Shown here: in pieces, positions 38,151 through 44,991 of the stretch
How the letters are laid out: each line of letters starts with the position of its first letter
How positions within the stretch are numbered: position 1 is the first letter of the stretch
Source: Cohnella pontilimi
GTDB taxonomy: Bacteria > Bacillota > Bacilli > Paenibacillales > Paenibacillaceae
Assembly: GCF_005049045.1 (NCBI RefSeq)
Contig: NZ_SUPK01000001.1
Span: forward strand, 682,001-746,000
DNA: 64,000 nt
Direction: 5' to 3'
The notes under the pieces: model-generated
Told to the model about the DNA's origin: nothing
Databases searched by the model: none
What the model saw: the letters and a program-made list of their open reading frames with translations, nothing else
Program-made: the position numbers and the translations under genes

Positions 38151-38180
38151 AATATACCTGAGCGGGAACCGCCATGTCAA
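38151..38180 (-). promoter_or_regulatory. promoter of the metG T-box transcript
   Basis: On the minus strand TTGACA (38175-38180) and TATATT (38151-38156) are 18 bases apart. The -35 overlaps the last codon of yidD, so metG is transcribed on its own unit. Confidence 0.8.
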
Positions 38181-38428
38181 GCCGGGTCTTCCTTCACAGG
38201 CTTTTTCCGCGGCGGCGGAACGGGGTCGTACCCGCCGGGGTGGAACGGATGACATTTGCAAATGCGCTTCACTGCTAAATAAGAACCTTTAACCGGGCCG
38301 TGCACCTCGATCGCTTCGAGCGCGTAAGCCGAGCAGGTCGGGGCGAACCGGCAGGTCGGAGGTTTCAGCGGAGAAATGAACTTTCGGTAAAACCGGATCG
38401 GAGCCTGCAGCGTACGGCGGACGATCAT
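38177..38428 (-). CDS. yidD: membrane protein insertion efficiency factor YidD
   Basis: 83-residue YidD, a small amphipathic membrane-associated protein that helps YidC insert proteins. The signature [20 protein letters not shown] (with SAYALEAIE) and the [15 protein letters not shown] ending are diagnostic. The ATG overlaps the stop of the Fur-family gene by four bases. This coupling to a metal regulator is unusual, since yidD often lies near rpmH-rnpA or metal genes. Confidence 0.93.
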   Translation of the reverse strand: MIVRRTLQAPIRFYRKFISPLKPPTCRFAPTCSAYALEAIEVHGPVKGSYLAVKRICKCHPFHPGGYDPVPPPRKKPVKEDPA

Positions 38429-38877
38429 GGCCTTCCGTTCTCCTCCGCAGCGGCATGTTCCGCGGCATCACGGCAATCGCTGCAATAGCCGTATACTTCA
38501 AACCGGTGCTTCACGATTTGAAAACCGCCGGGCACGTCCATCTCCGGCATCGGGCAGGAGCGGATGGGCAAAGTTTTCTCGCAATGCAGACAGATCATAT
38601 GGTGGTGGTGATGAGATTCGTCGCAGTGAAGCTTAAACTTGACGCCTTCTTCGAACACGATTTGTTCGATGATTCCCAAATCGAGCAGTACCCGAAGGTT
38701 GCGGTACACGGTGTCAAAGCTCAATCCCGGATAGGTGCGCTGCATATGGTCGTATACGTCTTTGGGCAGCAAATAACCGGATGCGTCCGCGAACAGCTTG
38801 ACGAGCGTCCGGCGCTGATCCGTAATGCGCAAACCTTTTTCCGACATTTGCTGAACGATTCGTTCGGTGTCTCCCAT
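38425..38877 (-). CDS. zur: Fur-family repressor, probably Zur
   Basis: 150-residue Fur-family protein. The winged helix (about 1-80) is followed by a dimerisation domain with [11 protein letters not shown] and a C-terminal CSDC pair, giving the structural Cys4 zinc site, and an extra His-rich sensor region. The pattern suits Zur or PerR/Fur. I favour Zur because a Zur box is present at znuA nine kilobases away and no other candidate is in view. The ATG follows AGGAGAGG. Confidence 0.82.
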   Translation of the reverse strand: MGDTERIVQQMSEKGLRITDQRRTLVKLFADASGYLLPKDVYDHMQRTYPGLSFDTVYRNLRVLLDLGIIEQIVFEEGVKFKLHCDESHHHHHMICLHCEKTLPIRSCPMPEMDVPGGFQIVKHRFEVYGYCSDCRDAAEHAAAEENGRP

Positions 38878-38951
38878 ACGCCATCCTCTCCTGATCTTTT
38901 CCTGCTTCCACTATGCCTTATAAAAGGAGTTCCCGTCAAACGCAGCCGCTG

Positions 38952-38991
38952 AAATAAAAGAAAACCATCCCTCCGTTCCCGGAGAAATGGT
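38952..38991 (-). terminator. terminator of the 66-residue membrane-protein gene
   Basis: On the minus strand ACCATTTCTCCG pairs with CGGAGGGATGGT around GGAA (38964-38991), followed by TTTTCTTTTATTT. Confidence 0.8.
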
Positions 38992-39009
38992 CCGCTTTCG
39001 CATTTCGGC

Positions 39010-39210
39010 TCAAGCCAGCCACGTGTTCACGCTGACAAGCAATCCGATCAAAGACAGCGCCGAAAGCGCAAGATACACAATCCCTTGCCGTTTGTGCTGT
39101 TGAAACAATCGAAGGACGCCCATGCTCAAAAACGAGCCGATCAACAAAATAAATACAGCGCCCGCGATGAACAGCTGCGGCGACACATTCGAGACATCGA
39201 CCAAGTCCAC
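39010..39210 (-). CDS. small membrane protein, unknown
   Basis: 66 residues with two hydrophobic helices (about 12-32 and 43-62) separated by the basic loop LFQQHKRQG. The start is GTG at 39208-39210, preceded by AAGGGG. It has its own terminator. I do not recognise a family with certainty. The two-helix hairpin with a basic loop suggests an inner-membrane accessory protein, no more. Confidence 0.6.
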   Translation of the reverse strand: MDLVDVSNVSPQLFIAGAVFILLIGSFLSMGVLRLFQQHKRQGIVYLALSALSLIGLLVSVNTWLA

Positions 39211-39258
39211 CGTAATTACCCCTTCATCCGCAATTCTCGCACCTGCATTATACCGGAT

Positions 39259-39774
39259 TTATAGGCGGATGAACAATTCCACTTCATTCTGATCGAGCGG
39301 GCGGCGGCGAAATTTGATGACCAACCGGCCGTCCTCCAGCCTCGCGCGGCCCGACCTGGGGTATACGCGGCACGGAAAACGAACGGTATGTGTACGGTTA
39401 TCCGGCAGGCCCATCACCCTGAGCAACTCAGAAGTAGCGAAAACTTGAAGAGTGCGCAGGTTAGTGTCGTAAGGTAGCTGCATCGTCACGGTCAGCTTTT
39501 TGGGTTCCTTTGCGGTCAATGTTCGCACCAAAGAGTCGGTGCTGTCTTCGACACCGGTGTCACCCGATATCTCGATCGGTTTCAGCAAATCCTTCACCAG
39601 TTGGGCGAGCCATTCCGAATAATCTCCGCTCGCTTTGACTTTGGCGCCGCGTGCGGAATCTTCGGGTTTATCCGGTTTCAGCAAACGCTGCATGAACCGG
39701 TCCAGCCGGTCCAGCCACTCGCCGTCTTGGGGTTTCCCCCCCTGATCCGGCCCGCCGCCGAAGTAAGAAGACAT
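39259..39774 (-). CDS. uncharacterised protein with a possible Hsp20-like C-terminal domain
   Basis: 171 residues. The N-terminus is glycine-rich and acidic, the middle is helical (GEWLDRLDRFMQRLLKPD and SEWLAQLVKDLLKPI repeat a Trp-Leu-x-x-Leu theme) and the C-terminus is beta-rich (LTVTMQLPYDTNLRTLQVFA and then RLEDGRLVIKFRR). The last part resembles an alpha-crystallin/Hsp20 sandwich, as in spore-associated CotP/GerT proteins, but I cannot prove it. The ATG at 39772-39774 has GGAGGG nearby and is preferred to a 22-codon upstream extension. Confidence 0.6.
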   Translation of the reverse strand: MSSYFGGGPDQGGKPQDGEWLDRLDRFMQRLLKPDKPEDSARGAKVKASGDYSEWLAQLVKDLLKPIEISGDTGVEDSTDSLVRTLTAKEPKKLTVTMQLPYDTNLRTLQVFATSELLRVMGLPDNRTHTVRFPCRVYPRSGRARLEDGRLVIKFRRRPLDQNEVELFIRL

Positions 39775-39838
39775 ACGATCCCTCCGTTCCGGGTACCTCT
39801 CTTTCAGCATATGTACATGGGGCGGAACGGTGTTCTTC

Positions 39839-39872
39839 ACAAAAAAAGCTGCCGAGCGGCGCTCGACAGCTT
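39839..39872 (-). terminator. terminator of the zinc-ribbon protein gene
   Basis: On the minus strand AAGCTG (39867-39872 complement) pairs with CAGCTT (39846-39851 complement) around a GAGCG/CGCTC inner stem, followed by a T-run. Confidence 0.75.
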
Positions 39873-39882
39873 TATCCCAAAT

Positions 39883-40524
39883 TTACGACGATACCGGTGT
39901 TCCGCAGGACGGACAGTAGCGGGCGCCGGCTTCCACCGTCGTTCCGCAGGCAGGACAAGCATCGGCGATATCCTGTGCTCGTTCTCCCGGGAACGGTTCC
40001 TCCTCCATCCGATAAACCGGCAGCGCACGCCCGACATCCGACCAATCGGACGCGGCAGCGGGTTCCGGTTCCTGCATATTCCCGGTTATGTCCGTCGTGT
40101 CCGCATCCGCCGTCTGATCCGGTTCTGGATTCGCGGCGTTCCGTTCGGCTTGAGCCGACGGCTCTGGGAACCGGTGGCCGCATGAAGGGCAAAACCGGGT
40201 ATCGAACGGCACCTTTTTGCCGCAGACACATTCTTTTTCATTGCGGATCATCATGATTCTGTCTTCCAAAGTATCGATTTCATGACGAATGGCGGCAATC
40301 TGCTCGCACGCCGGAATCACTTTCGGCTCCGCGAGCGACAGGTCTTTGTTCAAATAACCGTTAAAAACCGCCGCCCCTATATCTCCATATAGTTTTTCGA
40401 TTTCTTTGCGTTTCGAAGAAATTTGAGAATTCAGCCGCGTAATTTCCACGGTTTGTTGAGCTTTCTCGGTGGCCGTCGACACGCCTTTGCTGACGGTTTC
40501 CGAGATTTTTCGAAACAGATCCAT
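39883..40524 (-). CDS. double zinc-ribbon protein with N-terminal coiled coil
   Basis: 213 residues. An N-terminal helical region (MDLFRKISETVSKGVSTATE, then SSKRKEIEKLYGDIG) is followed by a zinc ribbon (CVCGKKVPFDTRFCPSCG, about 108-125), an acidic disordered linker and a second ribbon at the C-terminus (CPACGTTVEAGARYCPSC). Such proteins are common in Bacillota, but the role is unknown. I chose the second ATG (40522-40524), eight bases from GGGGGAG. The first is too close to that site. Confidence 0.75.
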   Translation of the reverse strand: MDLFRKISETVSKGVSTATEKAQQTVEITRLNSQISSKRKEIEKLYGDIGAAVFNGYLNKDLSLAEPKVIPACEQIAAIRHEIDTLEDRIMMIRNEKECVCGKKVPFDTRFCPSCGHRFPEPSAQAERNAANPEPDQTADADTTDITGNMQEPEPAAASDWSDVGRALPVYRMEEEPFPGERAQDIADACPACGTTVEAGARYCPSCGTPVSS

Positions 40525-40599
40525 GACCATTCTCCCCCTTATTCCATTTATTATCTCACTGCTCGCTTGCCGAATCATCATTCTTTAAAATATTCTCAT

Positions 40600-41439
40600 C
40601 TATTCGATCGTTTTGCGGAAATCCGTGGGAGTACGGCCCACCCATCTTTTGAACGCCTTCGAAAAATAAAGCGGATCCGCATACCCGACCGATGCCGCCA
40701 CCTGCTCCACCGTAAGCGGCTCCCGGAGCAGCAGCTTGGCGCGTTCCATCCGAATTTTTTGCAGATAGCGTACAGGGGACATGCCCATATCTTTGCGAAA
40801 AAGCTTGGACAAGTGCGTGCGGTGATACCCGAGTTCCTTCGCCATCTCCGCAATGGAAACCGACTGCGTCAGCTGCGCTTCCAGCCAGCGGGCCGCACGG
40901 TCGACCTGTGACGCCGAAGCGCCTGCACTGTGGTGAACGGGAGGCCCGGACGGACGGTTCGTACGCCCCCACGACGCGAAGGCGAGCCGCAGCCAGCCTT
41001 CCGATTCCCAACCGGATGTCCAGTCTCCGCTCCGAAACCTCTTCTCGATCGCCTGCGCCGCCTTGGCCGGCACTTCCTCTCCCTCGACCACCACCGGCTT
41101 TGCCGGGGAAATACCGGCCGTCTGGAGCCATCGTTCGGCATGTGCGCCTCGGAAAGCAATCCACCGGTATCTCCAAGGATCGTCCTCATCTGCTTGATAA
41201 GTATGCAATTCCCCCGGAAAAATGAAAAAGCTGTCTCCCGCACGCAAATCGTACGTTTGATCCCGGCACCGAAAGCGTCCGGTTCCCTCCAGCACGGTAT
41301 GCACCAAATAATAATTCAACACTTGGGGTCCCATCCGGTGACCGGGCTCCGTCTGGGAATGACCGGCAAACAGCACTGTCAGTCCCTCCCCTTCCCGCGG
41401 ATTCGGATGCACGGAAGTGGTGCTCATCGGTTTTCTCAA
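40600..41439 (-). CDS. AraC-family transcriptional regulator
   Basis: 279 residues, with an N-terminal cupin-type sensor domain (NYYLVHTVLEGTGRF, RAGDSFFIFPGELHTYQAD) and a C-terminal AraC/XylS domain with two helix-turn-helix motifs (SIAEMAKELGYHRTHLSKLF and VEQVAASVGYADPLYFSKAF). The start is TTG at 41437-41439, eight bases after AAAGGAGG. It is divergent from a GH4 gene and shares a 136-base control region, so it probably activates that gene in response to an alpha- or beta-galactoside (inference). Confidence 0.9.
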   Translation of the reverse strand: MRKPMSTTSVHPNPREGEGLTVLFAGHSQTEPGHRMGPQVLNYYLVHTVLEGTGRFRCRDQTYDLRAGDSFFIFPGELHTYQADEDDPWRYRWIAFRGAHAERWLQTAGISPAKPVVVEGEEVPAKAAQAIEKRFRSGDWTSGWESEGWLRLAFASWGRTNRPSGPPVHHSAGASASQVDRAARWLEAQLTQSVSIAEMAKELGYHRTHLSKLFRKDMGMSPVRYLQKIRMERAKLLLREPLTVEQVAASVGYADPLYFSKAFKRWVGRTPTDFRKTIE

Positions 41440-41575
41440 AGGGAGGGCCTCCTTTCAACAAACTACAAAAATCCATATGAAGAATGTTTCTGTCCATGGC
41501 GGGAAGAATGCGTTTTCCTCTATTCTAAATCGCATAAGGCCTTCATACAACGTATATTTCGGAGGGAGAAGCCGC

Positions 41576-42877
41576 ATGTCGAAAATTACTTTTTTAGGAG
41601 CGGGCAGTACCGTATTTGCCAAAAATGTACTGGGTGACGTTCTGCTGACACCCGCGTTGCAAGGCTACGAAATCGCTTTATACGACATCGACCGTGAGCG
41701 CCTTCAGGATTCCGAGCGCATGTTGAACAATATTCGCAAAACGTCTGCAAGCAATTGCCGCATTCAAGCGTATACCGACCGGAAAGAAGCTTTGAGAGGC
41801 GCCAAATTTGTCGTGAATGCCATCCAGGTGGGCGGCTACGACCCTTGCACCATTACGGATTTCGAAGTGCCGAAGAAATACGGGCTCCGCCAGACGATCG
41901 CCGACACGGTTGGTATCGGCGGTATTTTCCGTAACCTGCGCACAATTCCGGTCATGTTGGATTTCGCCCGCGACATTCGGGAAGTTTGCCCGGACGCCTG
42001 GTTCTTGAACTATACGAATCCGATGGCCGTGCTCACTAACGTTATGAATACATACGGCGGCGTGCAAACCGTCGGTTTGTGCCATAGCGTCCAAGTTTGC
42101 GTTCCCGATCTATTCCGGCTGCTCGGCATGGACATGAGCGGCGTGAAGTCCAAAATCGCCGGCATTAACCACATGGCGTGGCTGCTTGAGGTTTCCCGCG
42201 ACGGCGTGGATCTGTACCCCGAAATTAAACGGCGCGCAGCCGAGAAGCAAAAAGAGAAGCATCATGATATGGTACGGCTGGAAATGATGCTGCGTTTCGG
42301 CTATTACATTACGGAGTCGTCGGAACACAACGCGGAATATCATCCGTACTTTATTAAGCGCAACTACCCGGACTTGATCGAACGCTTCAATATCCCGCTC
42401 GACGAATATCCTCGGCGGTGCATCAACCAAATCGAAAACTGGAAAACGATGAGAGACAAATTGGTGAACGACGCCGATCTCACCCACCAGCGTTCGCATG
42501 AGTACGCGTCGTACATTTTCGAAGCAATGGAAACGAACGTGCCGATCAAAATCGGCGGCAACGTCATGAACACCGGCGGAGTCATTGCCAACCTGCCACG
42601 CGAAGCTTGCGTGGAGGTGCCTTGCCTGGTCGACCGTTCGGGCATTGCGCCTACTTATGTGGGGAATCTGCCTCCGCAATGTGCGGCGCTCAACCGAACG
42701 AACATCAACACGCAGCTGCTCACGATCGAGGCGGCCATCACGCAGAAAAGGGAGCACATTTACCACGCGGCCATGCTCGACCCGCATACTGCAGCCGAGC
42801 TGTCGATCGACGACATCGTGTCCCTCTGCGACGACCTCATCGAGGCGCACGGCGACTGGCTTCCGAAGTTTCATTGA
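41576..42877 (+). CDS. melA: GH4 family alpha-galactosidase/glycosidase (MelA-like)
   Basis: 433-residue NAD- and Mn-dependent GH4 enzyme. The Rossmann motif ITFLGAGSTVFAKNV is at the N-terminus. Conserved NYTNPMAVL and the metal-binding GLCHSVQ (with the Cys ligand) and GINHMAW (with His) follow. The sequence is closest in pattern to alpha-galactosidases of the MelA type, although alpha-glucosidase or galacturonidase specificity is possible. The ATG at 41576 has GGAGGGAG at eight bases. The next gene is separated by a terminator. Confidence 0.92.
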   Translation: MSKITFLGAGSTVFAKNVLGDVLLTPALQGYEIALYDIDRERLQDSERMLNNIRKTSASNCRIQAYTDRKEALRGAKFVVNAIQVGGYDPCTITDFEVPKKYGLRQTIADTVGIGGIFRNLRTIPVMLDFARDIREVCPDAWFLNYTNPMAVLTNVMNTYGGVQTVGLCHSVQVCVPDLFRLLGMDMSGVKSKIAGINHMAWLLEVSRDGVDLYPEIKRRAAEKQKEKHHDMVRLEMMLRFGYYITESSEHNAEYHPYFIKRNYPDLIERFNIPLDEYPRRCINQIENWKTMRDKLVNDADLTHQRSHEYASYIFEAMETNVPIKIGGNVMNTGGVIANLPREACVEVPCLVDRSGIAPTYVGNLPPQCAALNRTNINTQLLTIEAAITQKREHIYHAAMLDPHTAAELSIDDIVSLCDDLIEAHGDWLPKFH

Positions 42878-42884
42878 AACGCGA

Positions 42885-42928
42885 AAGCTGCTCCCTTGGT
42901 TCTCTGGAACCTCGGGAGCAGCTTTTTT
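42885..42928 (+). terminator. terminator of melA
   Basis: AAGCTGCTCCC (42885-42895) pairs with GGGAGCAGCTT (42914-42924), followed by T6. It also ends the convergent coiled-coil gene from the other side. Confidence 0.9.
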
Positions 42929-42931
42929 AGG

Positions 42932-43885
42932 TTATGAACCGTACCTTTGGATCAGTTCATCGTATTGGTTGCGGTAGTGTACGGAGTCTTGCTCCAGTTT
43001 GCGGCGTTCGGCGTCCAGTTTTCGCAGAATCGCGTCGACTTGATTCGAAGTCGTTCCAACCGAATCGATGGAGTCACGAATTTTCCCCTGCACCATCCAG
43101 TCGGCAATAAAACCATCGAAGAAATAATCCGAGAATTTTAAAAATCCGCCGACTTCAGGACCGCTGGTGTGCGCTTCCCAGTTCAAGTCCTTCAATTCTT
43201 CGGCGAACCTCCGCAAATAGTGTTGCGCTTCATGGATATGATCTTGCGCCTCGTCGATTCGACCGTGTTTCACCATCGTGGCGATCATGCCTCCGCCTAG
43301 CATGTCGTAAGTACCCCAGTTTTTCGCGGAGTTCAGCCGTTCATCGGCCCGCGACAAACACTGCTGTGCGGTTTGTCCGGCGCGATAAGCCTCCTGTACT
43401 TCCGTCTGGCGTGCCTTGTTGGAAGCCAGTTGCTCCGACAAGCGTTCCAGTTCCTCTTTTGCTGCAGCATCGTGATCACGTATCCAGGATTCTTTTTGAC
43501 CCATCAATTGTTGTAAACGTGACTCCGCATCTCCGATCTCGGCGAGTTTCCGAGTGACGTCGGCTAATTCCTCTTCCATTCCGCGAAGGGCGGCTTGCGC
43601 TGCATCGTATTTCAGTTTCGCTTCGGCCGCTTCCCGTTCCTCTTCCCGAAGCCTGTCATCCAATTGATCAAATAAGCGCAGCCAAAATTGCGAGAAAGAA
43701 GAATTGTTCAAGTGCTCGACGTCTTGCTCTTCCTTCTGAAGAATCTGTAAGCATTCCTCAGCCAACCGCCTCTGCCGCTTAATGTCCGTGGACAGTTTAC
43801 TCTGCCGTGACTCCCATTTCCGCTTGAGTTCCAAATCCAGACGGCATTGTTGAAGCTCGGCATTCCACTTCGCGATCGTATCCAA
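42932..43885 (-). CDS. coiled-coil protein, unknown
   Basis: 317 residues from the preferred TTG at 43883-43885, which has GAGGG eight bases upstream. An upstream TTG at 43954 would give 340. Long stretches are heptad-rich and charged (LEEELADVTRKLAEIGDAESRLQ..., AAAKEELERLSEQLASNKAR). A less helical central part (AKNWGTYDMLGGGMIATMVKH) and a C-terminal GFLKFSDYFFDGFIADWM segment are present. I recognise no catalytic motif. It is divergent from the nuclease gene, with only 133 bases between starts, so the two probably share control. Function not assigned. Confidence 0.65.
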   Translation of the reverse strand: MDTIAKWNAELQQCRLDLELKRKWESRQSKLSTDIKRQRRLAEECLQILQKEEQDVEHLNNSSFSQFWLRLFDQLDDRLREEEREAAEAKLKYDAAQAALRGMEEELADVTRKLAEIGDAESRLQQLMGQKESWIRDHDAAAKEELERLSEQLASNKARQTEVQEAYRAGQTAQQCLSRADERLNSAKNWGTYDMLGGGMIATMVKHGRIDEAQDHIHEAQHYLRRFAEELKDLNWEAHTSGPEVGGFLKFSDYFFDGFIADWMVQGKIRDSIDSVGTTSNQVDAILRKLDAERRKLEQDSVHYRNQYDELIQRYGS

Positions 43886-44018
43886 ATCCGCATCCCTCGA
43901 TTCCAACGTTCTGCTATCTCTAACAATACCGTATGAACGAGGAAAAAGTTGCAATTTTTGTGGAAATCGCTGAAGCTAGCCTATGGGCGGTTCATTATTT
44001 ATTCTGGAGGCTATGAGT

Positions 44019-44696
44019 ATGGGATTCGAGGAACAGTACAGCAAATGGCTAGAATCGCATATGTCTCGGAGAACAGGTGAAAGTCGTCGGAGATTAAAAG
44101 AAGGTCACGGGTACGGGGAAAAGCTGTTTTTGGAGCAGGTTTGGTGGCCGGTTGTAGGTAATTTCGATGATCTGCATCCCGAATATGAGTTCGTGGACAA
44201 AGACGGCAGCTATTATTATTTGGACTTCGCGTACCTTCGCATTCCGCAACCTACAGCGATTGAAGTCGACGGATTCGCTACCCACGCACGAGATATGGAC
44301 CGCTGGGAATTCCGAAAAGACAGACGGAGACAAAACGCTATCGTTTTGCGAAATTGGAATATCCTTCGTTTCTCCACCGACGATTTGAAGGACGACCTAA
44401 CATATTGCCGAAAAACGATCGCTGAGATGCTCGGTGCCTGGTATGGCGAGAACGCAGAAGATACATCAAAATTACCGCTTCGAAAGCGGGAGATTCTCCG
44501 GCTTGCTGTGCGTGTAGGCAACAACGATTTTGGAATAGCCGATGCGTGCGCATGTCTTGGCGTTGGTGATCGATCGGCACGTCAGCTTCTTCACGAGATG
44601 GTAGATGAAGGTTACCTTGAATCTGCCTCAGGTACAGCCAGGATTCACCGTTACCGACTTGCGGGCAATAAAACTAGCGGAACACAGTTCCGCTAA
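44019..44696 (+). CDS. DUF559/VSR-like nuclease with C-terminal winged helix
   Basis: 225 residues. The N-terminal half shows a PD-(D/E)XK-like core of the DUF559/VSR type. YYYLDFAYLRI has an Asp, TAIEVDGFATH has Glu-Val-Asp and His, and then comes NAIVLRNWNILRFSTDDL, as in very-short-patch-repair endonucleases. The C-terminal part (LPLRKREILRLAV..., AARQLLHEMVDEGYLES) looks like a winged-helix DNA-binding domain. It is either a repair or defence nuclease, or a DNA-binding regulator derived from one. I chose the third ATG (44019) at eight bases from GGAGG. The last codons lie inside a perfect TAGCGGAAC/GTTCCGCTA hairpin. Confidence 0.75.
   Translation: MGFEEQYSKWLESHMSRRTGESRRRLKEGHGYGEKLFLEQVWWPVVGNFDDLHPEYEFVDKDGSYYYLDFAYLRIPQPTAIEVDGFATHARDMDRWEFRKDRRRQNAIVLRNWNILRFSTDDLKDDLTYCRKTIAEMLGAWYGENAEDTSKLPLRKREILRLAVRVGNNDFGIADACACLGVGDRSARQLLHEMVDEGYLESASGTARIHRYRLAGNKTSGTQFR
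44675..44695 (+). other. perfect hairpin over the nuclease stop codon
   Basis: TAGCGGAAC (44675-44683) pairs with GTTCCGCTA (44687-44695) around ACA. The TAGCGG core is the same as in the 51-bp repeat array that follows. No T-run is present. Confidence 0.6.
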
Positions 44697-44752
44697 TAGG
44701 AGTATCTAAATCGGCCAAGAAGCCGAGAGTGCTCACAATCCTTGATTCATGG

Positions 44753-44981
44753 TTTAGCGGCAGGATTTACCGCTAAATTTTCGTTCGAGGCCAACACAGT
44801 CGATTTAGCGGCAATATTTGCCGTTATACCCACGCTCGAGGCCTACAGACTCGATTTAACGGTAGTTTTTGCCGCTATTTTCGCTCGAAGATTCAGTAAC
44901 GACGATTTAGCGGCATTATTTGCCGCTAAATCAACGTCCGAGGTCAATAGAATCGATTTAACGGCAGGATTTGCCGTTACA
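44753..44981. repeat. 51-bp tandem repeat array, five hairpin units
   Basis: Five copies of a 25-base imperfect palindrome (TTTAGCGGCA..TTTGCCGCTAAA type) start at 44753, 44804, 44855, 44906 and 44957, an exact 51-base period. The spacers between them are also similar (CGTTCGAGGCC... then TCGA), so the whole unit is duplicated. The array fills the convergent gap between the nuclease gene and the GH15 gene. On the plus strand an open frame carries a 17-residue repeat with a DLAA-x-FA core (for example DLAAIFAVIPTLEAYRL), but no ribosome-binding site is seen. Confidence 0.85.
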
Positions 44982-44991
44982 TTCGCCACCC

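Noticed and set aside
44753-44981. CRISPR array
   Set aside because: The segments between the palindromes are similar to each other, not unique spacers, and there are no cas genes.
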